Positions 7,040 to 11,714 of a DNA stretch of 11,714 nucleotides are shown piece by piece. Origin of the DNA: CAILLO01 sp964579735 (lineage in GTDB: Bacteria; Bacillota; Clostridia; Saccharofermentanales; UBA5734); assembly GCA_964579735.1 (NCBI GenBank), contig CAZOHH010000074.1, positions 1 through 11,714 of the forward strand. Direction: 5' to 3'. The notes beneath the pieces are model-generated. The model was not told the DNA's origin. It saw only the letters and a list, made by a program, of their open reading frames with translations, and made no database searches. A program made the position numbers and the translations under genes. How positions within the stretch are numbered: position 1 is the stretch's first letter; every line of letters starts with the position of its first letter.

Positions 7040-7210
7040 ATGATGTACGTGAACTGGCAGCTCCCGACCGCCGCGATGACCTCGATGACCGAGGGCCTCC
7101 CCGTCTGGCTCCGTCTCCTGTTGGCCGGCCTCGCGGCCGCCGTGCTGATGTTCCTCTGGTCCCTTCTCACCGGACGTCGGAAAGGTCCGAAACCTCCGCG
7201 GCACGATTGA
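7040..7210 (+). CDS. Small single-pass membrane protein of 56 residues, unknown function
   Basis: A short open frame in the gap/tRNA interval. It has a polar N-terminus (MMYVNWQLPTAAMTSMTEG), one hydrophobic helix (about residues 21-44, VWLRLLLAGLAAAVLMFLWS) and a basic C-terminus (GRRKGPKPPRHD), the orientation of an N-out, C-in membrane peptide. ATG at 7040 or 7043 could start it. There is no real Shine-Dalgarno, but a TGCTACAAT promoter ends 10 nt upstream, so the transcript may be nearly leaderless. Internal ATGs (7076, 7085) would still keep the helix. Its TGA lies in the -35 box of the tRNA promoter. I know no family for it. Coding is supported by the promoter, the helix and the charged tail, but conservation is untested. 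Confidence 0.5.
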   Translation: MMYVNWQLPTAAMTSMTEGLPVWLRLLLAGLAAAVLMFLWSLLTGRRKGPKPPRHD

Positions 7211-7236
7211 CACGAATCGCGTCCGGATGGTAGTAT
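7207..7236 (+). promoter_or_regulatory. Promoter of tRNA-Ser
   Basis: Perfect -35 TTGACA (7207-7212), an 18-nt spacer and -10 TAGTAT (7231-7236). The predicted start near 7243 is about 20 nt upstream of the mature tRNA. The -35 overlaps the stop codon of the small membrane peptide. Confidence 0.75.
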
Positions 7237-7261
7237 CTCTTCGCGACATGCGAGTCCTCGT

Positions 7262-7351
7262 GGAGAGGTGGCCGAGTGGTCGAAGACGCATGACTGGAAA
7301 TCATGTGACGGTTTGCGCCGTCCGTGGGTTCGAATCCCACCCTCTCCGCCA
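7262..7351 (+). tRNA. tRNA-Ser (anticodon GGA), CCA encoded
   Basis: The acceptor stem GGAGAGG pairs with CCTCTCC (7341-7347), followed by discriminator G (7348) and an encoded CCA (7349-7351). The anticodon stem CATGA/TCATG encloses loop CTGGAAA with anticodon GGA at 7296-7298, reading UCC and UCU. The long variable arm (GACGG/CCGTC) is the serine hallmark, and the T-loop GTGGGTTCGAATCCCAC is canonical. Confidence 0.97.
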
Positions 7352-7388
7352 AGAAGGCGACCTGCAAGGGTCGTCTTCTTTTCGTTCT
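7351..7388 (+). terminator. Rho-independent terminator after tRNA-Ser
   Basis: Twelve-base-pair stem AAGAAGGCGACC / GGTCGTCTTCTT (one G-U) with loop TGCAAG, then TTCGTTCT. It begins at the last base of the tRNA CCA end. Confidence 0.85.
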
Positions 7389-7412
7389 GAACCCCCCGTG
7401 CAGGGAGCGTGG

Positions 7413-7449
7413 TATCATGGAATCGATAGCGATCCGGTCGGTCGACCGG
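7413..7449 (+). promoter_or_regulatory. Putative -10 box and palindromic operator-like site before the oxidoreductase gene
   Basis: TATCAT at 7413-7418 is a reasonable -10, but no good -35 is visible at normal spacing. About 15 nt downstream lies the perfect inverted repeat CCGGTCG-GT-CGACCGG (7434-7449), just ahead of the Shine-Dalgarno. A repressor operator or a small leader hairpin (CCGGTC/GACCGG, loop GGTC) are both possible. Confidence 0.4.
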
Positions 7450-7464
7450 TCCAAAGGGGGCGCC

Positions 7465-8433
7465 ATGAAGCTTGGAATCGGATTGTATGGCAGCAATGGG
7501 CATCAGATCACCTCCGAGCTGAAGTTCCACCCAAGGGCGCTCCTCGCAGCAGTCGCAGGAATGCCGTCCGACTGGGCCAGGGACGCTCTGTCCGGTTTCG
7601 GTGACATCCCCGTATACGCTGGCCTGGAAGCGCTCCTCCATGACGAACGCGTCCAACTCGTCTCCCTCTGCTCGCCCCGCCGAGTCACCCAGGCATCGGA
7701 AGCGCTGCGTTGCCTCCGGTCCGGCCGGCACGTCCTGGCGGAAAAGCCTTGCGCGTTCACAGAGCGCGAGCTGGACGAGATCCAGGAAGCCGCCGCACGG
7801 TACGGCGTGTTATTCCACGAGATGTCCGGCACGATCTTCGAGGAGCCCTACCTCTCCATGACGCGTCTGGTGCGGGAAGGTGCGATTGGAACCGTCGTGC
7901 AGGTGTTCGCCCAGCAGTCCTATCCGATGCACGCAGGACGCCCCCAGGACGAGGACGTGGACGGGGGTCTGATCCTCCAGGTCGCGATCCACGCGGTCCG
8001 CATGGTGGAGCAGGTTGCGGGAGCAAGGATTGCCACCGTCCAGGCCGTCGAGACGTCCCTTGGGAATCCCGTCGAAGGCGGAGGCCTGCAGGTCGCCGCG
8101 GCTCTGATGATGCGACTCGACGGAGGCGGCGTCGCCAGTGCGATCGCCAACTACCTGAACCCGCTCGGTTTCGGCCGCTGGGGCAACGAGACGCTGCGGA
8201 TCTTCGGCACGGACGGCCTTCTCGAGTCCGTCGACGGCGGGACGAGGACACGTTGGGTCCGGGGCAGCGAAGACCTAGGAGCGGTTCCGGTCCTTCCCTC
8301 GCCGCCCACCGATTTCGACCGTCTGGTGGACTCGATACTGGACGGGACGCCGCTTCCACACTCCCTCGAAGAAGAGCTGCACGCGACGCGCGTCGCGATC
8401 CGTGCCAAGGAATCAGCGAGTCAGTCGAAGTAG
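7465..8433 (+). CDS. Gfo/Idh/MocA family NAD(P)-dependent oxidoreductase
   Basis: A 322-residue cytosolic dehydrogenase of the glucose-fructose oxidoreductase/inositol dehydrogenase family, which oxidises or reduces sugars, inositols and sugar acids. The N-terminal Rossmann region begins KLGIGLYGSNGHQ (2-14). The family EKP motif is at LAEKPCAF (91-98), Lys94 being the usual catalytic lysine. The second domain has DGGLILQVAIHAVRM (166-180), with His176 at the usual catalytic histidine position. The frame extends back to 7324, inside the tRNA, so that start is false. ATG at 7465 has AAAGGGGG 4 nt upstream and gives the family N-terminus. The substrate cannot be assigned. The gene stands alone, with a palindrome in its leader, and its end overlaps by 13 nt a convergent gene. 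Confidence 0.9.
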   Translation: MKLGIGLYGSNGHQITSELKFHPRALLAAVAGMPSDWARDALSGFGDIPVYAGLEALLHDERVQLVSLCSPRRVTQASEALRCLRSGRHVLAEKPCAFTERELDEIQEAAARYGVLFHEMSGTIFEEPYLSMTRLVREGAIGTVVQVFAQQSYPMHAGRPQDEDVDGGLILQVAIHAVRMVEQVAGARIATVQAVETSLGNPVEGGGLQVAAALMMRLDGGGVASAIANYLNPLGFGRWGNETLRIFGTDGLLESVDGGTRTRWVRGSEDLGAVPVLPSPPTDFDRLVDSILDGTPLPHSLEEELHATRVAIRAKESASQSK

Positions 8434-9053
8434 ACGAAACCTCCGCCGAAACCCGGCGCGCAGAGCCATTTCACGAGGTCGACGCGGCTGGGCACCGAGT
8501 TGTTGTAGACCTCCACGGTCAAGGATCCGGCCTCCGCGTCGTGCGCGAACGAGACGATCGTGATCCAATGCCAGGCTTCGAGGTTCTCGACGGCACCGTC
8601 CGAGCGGATCAGGAACGCGACGGGGGAGTCCGCTTTCATCGCCTTGTCCAGATAGGCGGCGAGAGCCGGTACGTCCGGTCGATGCTTCATGTTCCGGGGC
8701 ACCTCCAGCGTATTGCAGGAGAGCTTCTGGCCAATGCTCCGCAGATATCCATGGACTCCGGTGCAGAAGTGGCTCAGCGTGGAGACTCCGCGCATGTTCG
8801 GCGTCACGTGGCACCAGACGGCGTCCATGAGCTCGACGTACGTAGGCACGTCCGTCACCTCGGCCGGCAGCCGAAGCCGGCCGGCACGATGCTGGTACAG
8901 CATCAGGTTCGAAGCGACCGTCGGACCGCAGCCCGCCTGTTTTCGCCAGAAGGGACCGAACCATTCCTGGTCTCCGCCATAGTAGGTGCAGCCTTCCCCA
9001 CCGGACAGCTGGATCCTTTCGGGGTGTGCCAGGGCGAGTTCCCGGATTTCCAA
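8421..9053 (-). CDS. C39-like papain-fold (cysteine peptidase-like) protein, unknown role
   Basis: A 210-residue protein without a signal peptide or membrane segment. KQAGCGPTVASNLMLY (38-53) matches the catalytic-Cys helix of C39-like and related papain-fold families (xGCGPT), giving Cys42. EAWHWITIVSF (159-169) supplies a likely His162, and VYNNSVPSR (182-190) a possible Asn partner. It contains none of the ABC-transporter domains of bacteriocin-processing C39 peptidases, so it acts alone, as a peptidase, transglutaminase-like enzyme or amide-bond enzyme. Additional cysteines (22, 81, 97, 113, 197) are notable. The start is TTG at 9053, chosen because GGGAGGG lies 6 nt upstream and no ATG precedes residue 51. 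It is divergent from the polyamine gene and converges on the Gfo/Idh gene. I do not recognise the specific family. Confidence 0.75.
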   Translation of the reverse strand: MEIRELALAHPERIQLSGGEGCTYYGGDQEWFGPFWRKQAGCGPTVASNLMLYQHRAGRLRLPAEVTDVPTYVELMDAVWCHVTPNMRGVSTLSHFCTGVHGYLRSIGQKLSCNTLEVPRNMKHRPDVPALAAYLDKAMKADSPVAFLIRSDGAVENLEAWHWITIVSFAHDAEAGSLTVEVYNNSVPSRVDLVKWLCAPGFGGGFVYFD

Positions 9054-9059
9054 TTGCGT

Positions 9060-9066
9060 CCCTCCC
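9060..9066 (-). promoter_or_regulatory. Ribosome binding site supporting a TTG start
   Basis: GGGAGGG on the minus strand is 6 nt from TTG (9053-9051), fixing an otherwise unusual start for the C39-like gene. Confidence 0.75.
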
Positions 9067-9095
9067 GTGTTCCTTGTCTACAGAGGATAAAGCGC

Positions 9096-9110
9096 GCGGG
9101 ACGTTCCCGC
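9096..9110 (-). promoter_or_regulatory. Inverted repeat upstream of the C39-like gene
   Basis: GCGGGA-ACG-TCCCGC (minus strand) is a perfect 6-bp inverted repeat 43 nt upstream of the TTG start. It falls between a weak TTGCGG (-35-like) and TATCCT (-10-like) spaced by 17 nt, where a repressor would sit. The promoter itself is poor. Confidence 0.35.
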
Positions 9111-9192
9111 AAGGGGCACCGGCTTCGCCTACGAACAGATTGAGGGGACGCTCGCGCGCATCCGCTGAAACCCGCGCGGCGAATGCATTTGA

Positions 9193-9221
9193 TTGACGCG
9201 CCCCCCTGTCTTCGATAAGAT
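9193..9221 (+). promoter_or_regulatory. Promoter of the polyamine-synthesis gene
   Basis: TTGACG (9193-9198), a 17-nt spacer and TAAGAT (9216-9221). Transcription would start near 9228, giving a leader of about 33 nt to the GTG at 9261. Confidence 0.75.
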
Positions 9222-9260
9222 GCCCTCGTAATGGATGTTTCGAGTCGAGGAGGGTTTTCC

Positions 9261-10472
9261 GTGGGAAGAGCGTTGATCATCGGAGCAGGCGGCGTCGCGA
9301 ACGTCGTCGTCCACAAGTGCTGCCAGCACCCGGATGTGTTCGAGGAGATCTGCATCGCGAGCCGGACGCTGTCCAAGTGCGACGCGATCAAGGCCAGCGT
9401 GAAGGACAGCCGCACCGTGATCTCGACGGCCGCCGTCGACGCCGACCACGCCGACCAGGTGGTCGCACTGATCCGCAGGTTCAAGCCCGACGTCGTGATC
9501 CATGTCGCGCTTCCCTACCAGGACCTCGCCATCATGGACGCATGCCTCGAGACCGGTGTCCACTACGTCGACACCGCGAACTACGAGCCGCCGGAGCTCG
9601 CCCACTTCGAGTACAGCTGGCAGTGGGCCTACCGCGAGCGTTTCGAGAAGGCCGGACTCACCGCCGTGCTTGGCTGCGGCTTCGACCCCGGCGTGACCGG
9701 CGTGTTCAGCGCCTATGCCCTGAAGCACCACTTCGACCGCATCGACTCCCTCGATATCCTCGACGCCAATGCGGGCGACAACGGCTACCCGTTCGCCACC
9801 AACTTCAACCCCGAGATCAACATCCGCGAGATCACCGCCAAGGGCAGCTGGTACGAGAACGGCAAGTGGATCGAGACCGAGCCCCTCGCCGTGAAGAAGG
9901 TCTACGACTTCCCGCGCATCGGCCCGAAGGACATCTACCTCCTCCACCACGAGGAGCTGGAGTCGCTGGCCCTGAATCTGCCCGGCGTGAAACGCATCCG
10001 CTTCTGGATGACCTTCTCGCAGAACTACATCACGCACCTGCGCGTCCTCGAAAACGTCGGCATGACCTCCATCGTCCCCATCGAATTCGAGGGGAAGATG
10101 ATCGAGCCGCTGCAGTTCCTCAAGGCCGTGCTGCCCGACCCCGCTTCGCTCGGACCCCGCACCAAAGGCAAGACCAACATCGGATGCGTGTTCCAGGGCG
10201 TCAAGGACGGGAAATCGAAGACATACTACGTCTACAACGTCTGCGACCACCAGGAGTGCTACGCGGAAGTCGGTTCGCAGGCCATCTCCTACACCACCGG
10301 CGTCCCGGCCATGATCGGCGCGCAGATGCTGCTCAAGGGGCTATGGAAGAAGCCCGGCGTGTTCAATGTCGAATCGTTCGACCCCGACCCGTTCATGCAG
10401 GAACTCAATCGCCGCGGGCTGCCCTGGCATATCCTGGAAGACATCACGCTGCCGCATGAATACAACGAATAG
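9261..10472 (+). CDS. Carboxynorspermidine/carboxyspermidine synthase (saccharopine dehydrogenase family)
   Basis: A 403-residue cytosolic enzyme of the Lys1-like saccharopine dehydrogenase family. Bacterial members condense aspartate semialdehyde with diaminopropane or putrescine, using NADPH, to form carboxynorspermidine or carboxyspermidine. The N-terminal Rossmann motif is LIIGAGGVANVV (5-16). VHYVDTANYEPPE (100-112) and GCGFDPGVTGVFSAY (138-152) are typical of this subgroup, as is the C-terminal stretch SYTTGVPAMIGAQMLLKG. Lysine-pathway saccharopine dehydrogenase is the alternative, but length and motifs favour the polyamine enzyme. The start is GTG at 9261, preceded by GAGGAGGG 6 nt upstream; the in-frame ATG at 9231 lies at the transcript start and has no ribosome site. 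The usual partner, carboxynorspermidine decarboxylase, is not within the window; an EamA gene and assembly gap follow instead. Confidence 0.9.
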   Translation: MGRALIIGAGGVANVVVHKCCQHPDVFEEICIASRTLSKCDAIKASVKDSRTVISTAAVDADHADQVVALIRRFKPDVVIHVALPYQDLAIMDACLETGVHYVDTANYEPPELAHFEYSWQWAYRERFEKAGLTAVLGCGFDPGVTGVFSAYALKHHFDRIDSLDILDANAGDNGYPFATNFNPEINIREITAKGSWYENGKWIETEPLAVKKVYDFPRIGPKDIYLLHHEELESLALNLPGVKRIRFWMTFSQNYITHLRVLENVGMTSIVPIEFEGKMIEPLQFLKAVLPDPASLGPRTKGKTNIGCVFQGVKDGKSKTYYVYNVCDHQECYAEVGSQAISYTTGVPAMIGAQMLLKGLWKKPGVFNVESFDPDPFMQELNRRGLPWHILEDITLPHEYNE

Positions 10473-10673
10473 CCCGCAGGACAACGGATAGACGCCAACA
10501 GAAGCAACCCGGGGGGCGCACTGAGTGGCTGCCAGCGAAAGGGACGCCGGCTCCGGTGTCCGAGGCGAAGGTAGGGCGAGGCGCCCTCGCCGAGCCGCAG
10601 CGAAAGAACGGTGGCTTGGCGTATTTGCGAAGTCAATCCGTCTAATACCATCAGGCACAAAAGCCCACAAATT
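10473..10673 (+). other. Intergenic stretch between the polyamine gene and the EamA gene
   Basis: I see no gene here. It holds a 7-bp hairpin GGCGAGG-CGC-CCTCGCC (10575-10591) without a T-run, so it is not a convincing terminator, and two copies of CAGCGAAAG (in 10536-10546 and 10598-10606). Base composition drops from GC-rich to AT-richer at about 10615, suggesting a junction. Confidence 0.5.
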
Positions 10674-11162
10674 ATGACAACTGCAAACGGATGGATATTT
10701 TGGGCGTTGCTATCGGCGGTCTTTNNNNNNNNNNGGGCTTCCTTTTCGGCATTGACTTTGAGTTGTTCGGCGGTCTTTGCAGCGTTGACCGCAATCCTTG
10801 CGAAAATCGGAATCAAAGGCGTCGACTCTGATTTAGCAACTCTGGTACGAACAGTAATCATTGTGTTTGTCCTTGGATGCTTTGTATGGTTTGCTGGAAA
10901 ATGGAGGAACCCGCTCGAACTACCGACTAGAACCTGGGTGTTCTTAAGCCTGTCTGCGCTTGCCACAGGCGCATCCTGGGTTTGTTACTTCAGGGCGTTG
11001 CAAATAGGTGAAGCGTCAAAGGTTGCGCCAGTGGACAAGTTAAGTCTTGTACTTGTAGCGATTTTCGCCTTCACATTTCTTGGCGAACGACCGTCGCTAC
11101 GCGAGTGGTCCGGGATCGCTTTGGTTGCAGCGGGTGTTCTTGTTCTCGCAATTAAGCGGTAA
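10674..11162 (+). CDS. EamA/DMT-superfamily small permease, interrupted by an assembly gap
   Basis: An inner-membrane protein with a single EamA domain of about five hydrophobic helices. MTTANGWIFWALLSAVF begins helix 1. RTVIIVFVLGCFVWFAG is helix 2, FLSLSALATGASWVCYFRAL helix 3, KLSLVLVAIFAFTFLGERP helix 4 and WSGIALVAAGVLVLAI helix 5. Such 140-residue half-transporters probably act as dimers; the substrate is unknown. The start is ATG at 10674 with only a weak ribosome site; the frame extends to 10611 without family resemblance. As given, 162 codons include a 10-N gap. Removing the 54 nt between two copies of TCGGCGGTCTTT yields a normal 144-residue protein reading ALLSAVFAALTAILAKIGI. GC content is clearly lower than in its neighbours, suggesting transfer or a different source contig. 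Confidence 0.85.
   Translation: MTTANGWIFWALLSAVFXXXXASFSALTLSCSAVFAALTAILAKIGIKGVDSDLATLVRTVIIVFVLGCFVWFAGKWRNPLELPTRTWVFLSLSALATGASWVCYFRALQIGEASKVAPVDKLSLVLVAIFAFTFLGERPSLREWSGIALVAAGVLVLAIKR
10713..10778 (+). repeat. 12-bp direct repeat flanking the gap (TCGGCGGTCTTT, 54-nt period)
   Basis: Identical copies at 10713-10724 and 10767-10778, one ending each contig side. The second copy continues into the natural EamA reading. The 32 nt between the gap and the second copy (10735-10766) do not fit the permease and look like a chimeric or low-quality contig end. Confidence 0.75.
10725..10734. other. Assembly gap (10 N) inside the EamA gene
   Basis: A placeholder of ten undetermined bases joining two contigs. 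The true distance is unknown and may be negative (overlapping contigs). Confidence 0.99.
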
Positions 11163-11293
11163 CTGCCATGGCATTTCTTCATCATAGGCAGCGGGGCCTG
11201 ACATGCGCCCTCGAAGAGGGACGCGGCCAAAGCGCTGAAGGGCTGAAAGCCATCTCGCCATTCTTCGTTTGAATTGCATGGGAGCTGCAAGCG
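11163..11293. other. Short intergenic region between convergent genes
   Basis: No gene is visible. It contains small hairpins (for example CCCTC-GAA-GAGGG at about 11208-11220) without T-runs, so no clear terminator for either neighbour. GC content rises again towards the right. Confidence 0.4.
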
Positions 11294-11714
11294 TCAGGGA
11301 ACGAGGGGGTATTGCCTAAGCTGCCGCCCTGACAGCGCCTCGTGCGCGCTGCGGAGCTGTTCGGGGATGGCGATGCCCTGCGGGCACTTCGGCAGGCACT
11401 GGCCGCAATCGATGCAGCAATCCGCCGGCAGATGGTTTTCCCGCCGGGCCTTCTCCAGCCGCGCATACTGGGCACGGGCGTGCTCCCAGAGTCCGTAAAC
11501 CCGTCCGGTATTGTAGATCGAGAACACCTGCGGGATATCGATCCCCGAGGGGCAGGGCTTGCAATACCCGCAACCGGTGCAGTAGAGCTTGGCCATCTCG
11601 GCCAATTGCCGGGTCTGCTTGTCGATGATCGCCAGATCCGCCTCGCTGCGCGGGGTCTCCACCGATGCGGCCTTTCCCTTCTCCACCACATGCCCCATCG
11701 TGCTCACGCCCGAG
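11294..11714 (-). CDS. Aldo/keto reductase, C-terminal part with two 4Fe-4S-type cysteine motifs (5' end beyond the window)
   Basis: The frame is open to the right edge. The visible start LSGVSTMSTMGHVVE matches the end of the aldo/keto reductase barrel, so the ATG at 11707 is internal. The C-terminal extension carries two ferredoxin-like motifs: YCTGCGYCKPCPSGIDIP (Cys x2 Cys x2 Cys x3 Cys) and CCIDCGQCLPKCPQGIAIP (same spacing), enough for two 4Fe-4S clusters. This is the iron-sulfur aldo/keto reductase family of anaerobes, expected to be a cytosolic oxidoreductase; the substrate is unknown. The stop at 11294-11296 follows RQYPLVP. It converges on the EamA gene. Confidence 0.9.
   Translation of the reverse strand, partial: SGVSTMGHVVEKGKAASVETPRSEADLAIIDKQTRQLAEMAKLYCTGCGYCKPCPSGIDIPQVFSIYNTGRVYGLWEHARAQYARLEKARRENHLPADCCIDCGQCLPKCPQGIAIPEQLRSAHEALSGRQLRQYPLVP

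Noticed and set aside
5550..7043. Long plus-strand open frame (about 497 codons) across the gap region
   Set aside because: It is the antisense shadow of GAPDH, which has clear motifs, promoter, ribosome site and terminator; the plus-strand product is Gly/Asp/Val-rich without domains.
7324..7464. Upstream extension of the Gfo/Idh oxidoreductase
   Set aside because: It would begin inside tRNA-Ser and run through its terminator; the ATG at 7465 has a good ribosome site and the family N-terminus.
9129..10250. Minus-strand open frame of about 373 codons opposite the polyamine gene
   Set aside because: Shadow of a high-GC coding gene; composition is Val/Asp/Gly-rich, with no family motif and no ribosome site.
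10575..10591. Hairpin after the polyamine gene as terminator
   Set aside because: The stem is 7 bp with no T-rich tail and lies more than 100 nt past the stop; evidence is too weak.
10536..10606. Integron attC site or insertion-sequence end near the low-GC EamA gene
   Set aside because: I looked for attC-like core sites and terminal inverted repeats and found only short CAGCGAAAG repeats; nothing diagnostic.
1..11714. CRISPR arrays, rRNA genes, prophage or toxin-antitoxin modules
   Set aside because: No regularly spaced repeats, rRNA-like blocks or phage/toxin motifs were seen on either strand.

Overview
The window is a piece of a GC-rich bacterial chromosome (roughly 60% G+C by eye). It probably comes from a metagenome or draft assembly, because a 10-N scaffold gap sits at 10725-10734. 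I cannot name the species. Useful hints are a GAPDH that from memory resembles the spirochaete and trypanosomatid-glycosome type, a surface protein with a Pro/Thr-rich stalk and a C-terminal membrane anchor, GTG and TTG starts, and a group IIC intron. The genes suggest a heterotroph that uses glycans and sugars.

Layout. Positions 3-3803 (+) hold a two-gene glycan-utilisation operon. It starts with a large membrane-anchored surface protein, probably a glycosidase, cut by the left edge and broken by a one-base frameshift near 1620. A 4-nt GTGA overlap leads into a cytoplasmic GH63-like glycosidase. Positions 3831-5732 (-) are a complete-looking group IIC intron with its reverse transcriptase/maturase. 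It lies directly after the rho-independent terminator (5734-5771) of gap, which encodes glyceraldehyde-3-phosphate dehydrogenase at 5796-6872 (-). A divergent promoter region at about 6930-7035 separates gap from a 56-residue membrane peptide (7040-7210, +). Next come tRNA-Ser(GGA) at 7262-7351 with its own promoter and terminator, and a Gfo/Idh/MocA oxidoreductase (7465-8433, +).

The Gfo/Idh/MocA gene converges with, and overlaps by 13 nt, a C39-like papain-fold protein (8421-9053, -). Divergent from that is a carboxynorspermidine/carboxyspermidine synthase-type saccharopine dehydrogenase (9261-10472, +) with a clear promoter. From about 10610 to 11160 the sequence is visibly less GC-rich and holds a short EamA permease whose first transmembrane segment is interrupted by the assembly gap. 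A 12-bp repeat across the gap suggests that about 54 bases there are artefactual. The right edge holds the ferredoxin-like C-terminus of an aldo/keto reductase (11294-11714, -).

Most genes belong to known families. The best-supported notable structure is the group IIC intron: both splice junctions, domain V with a CGC triad, domain VI with a bulged branch-point A, a 5-bp EBS1/IBS1 candidate and insertion after a terminator can all be read from the sequence. The intron has separated two convergent operons that probably once shared one terminator. I did not find convincing evidence of a wholly new biological system.
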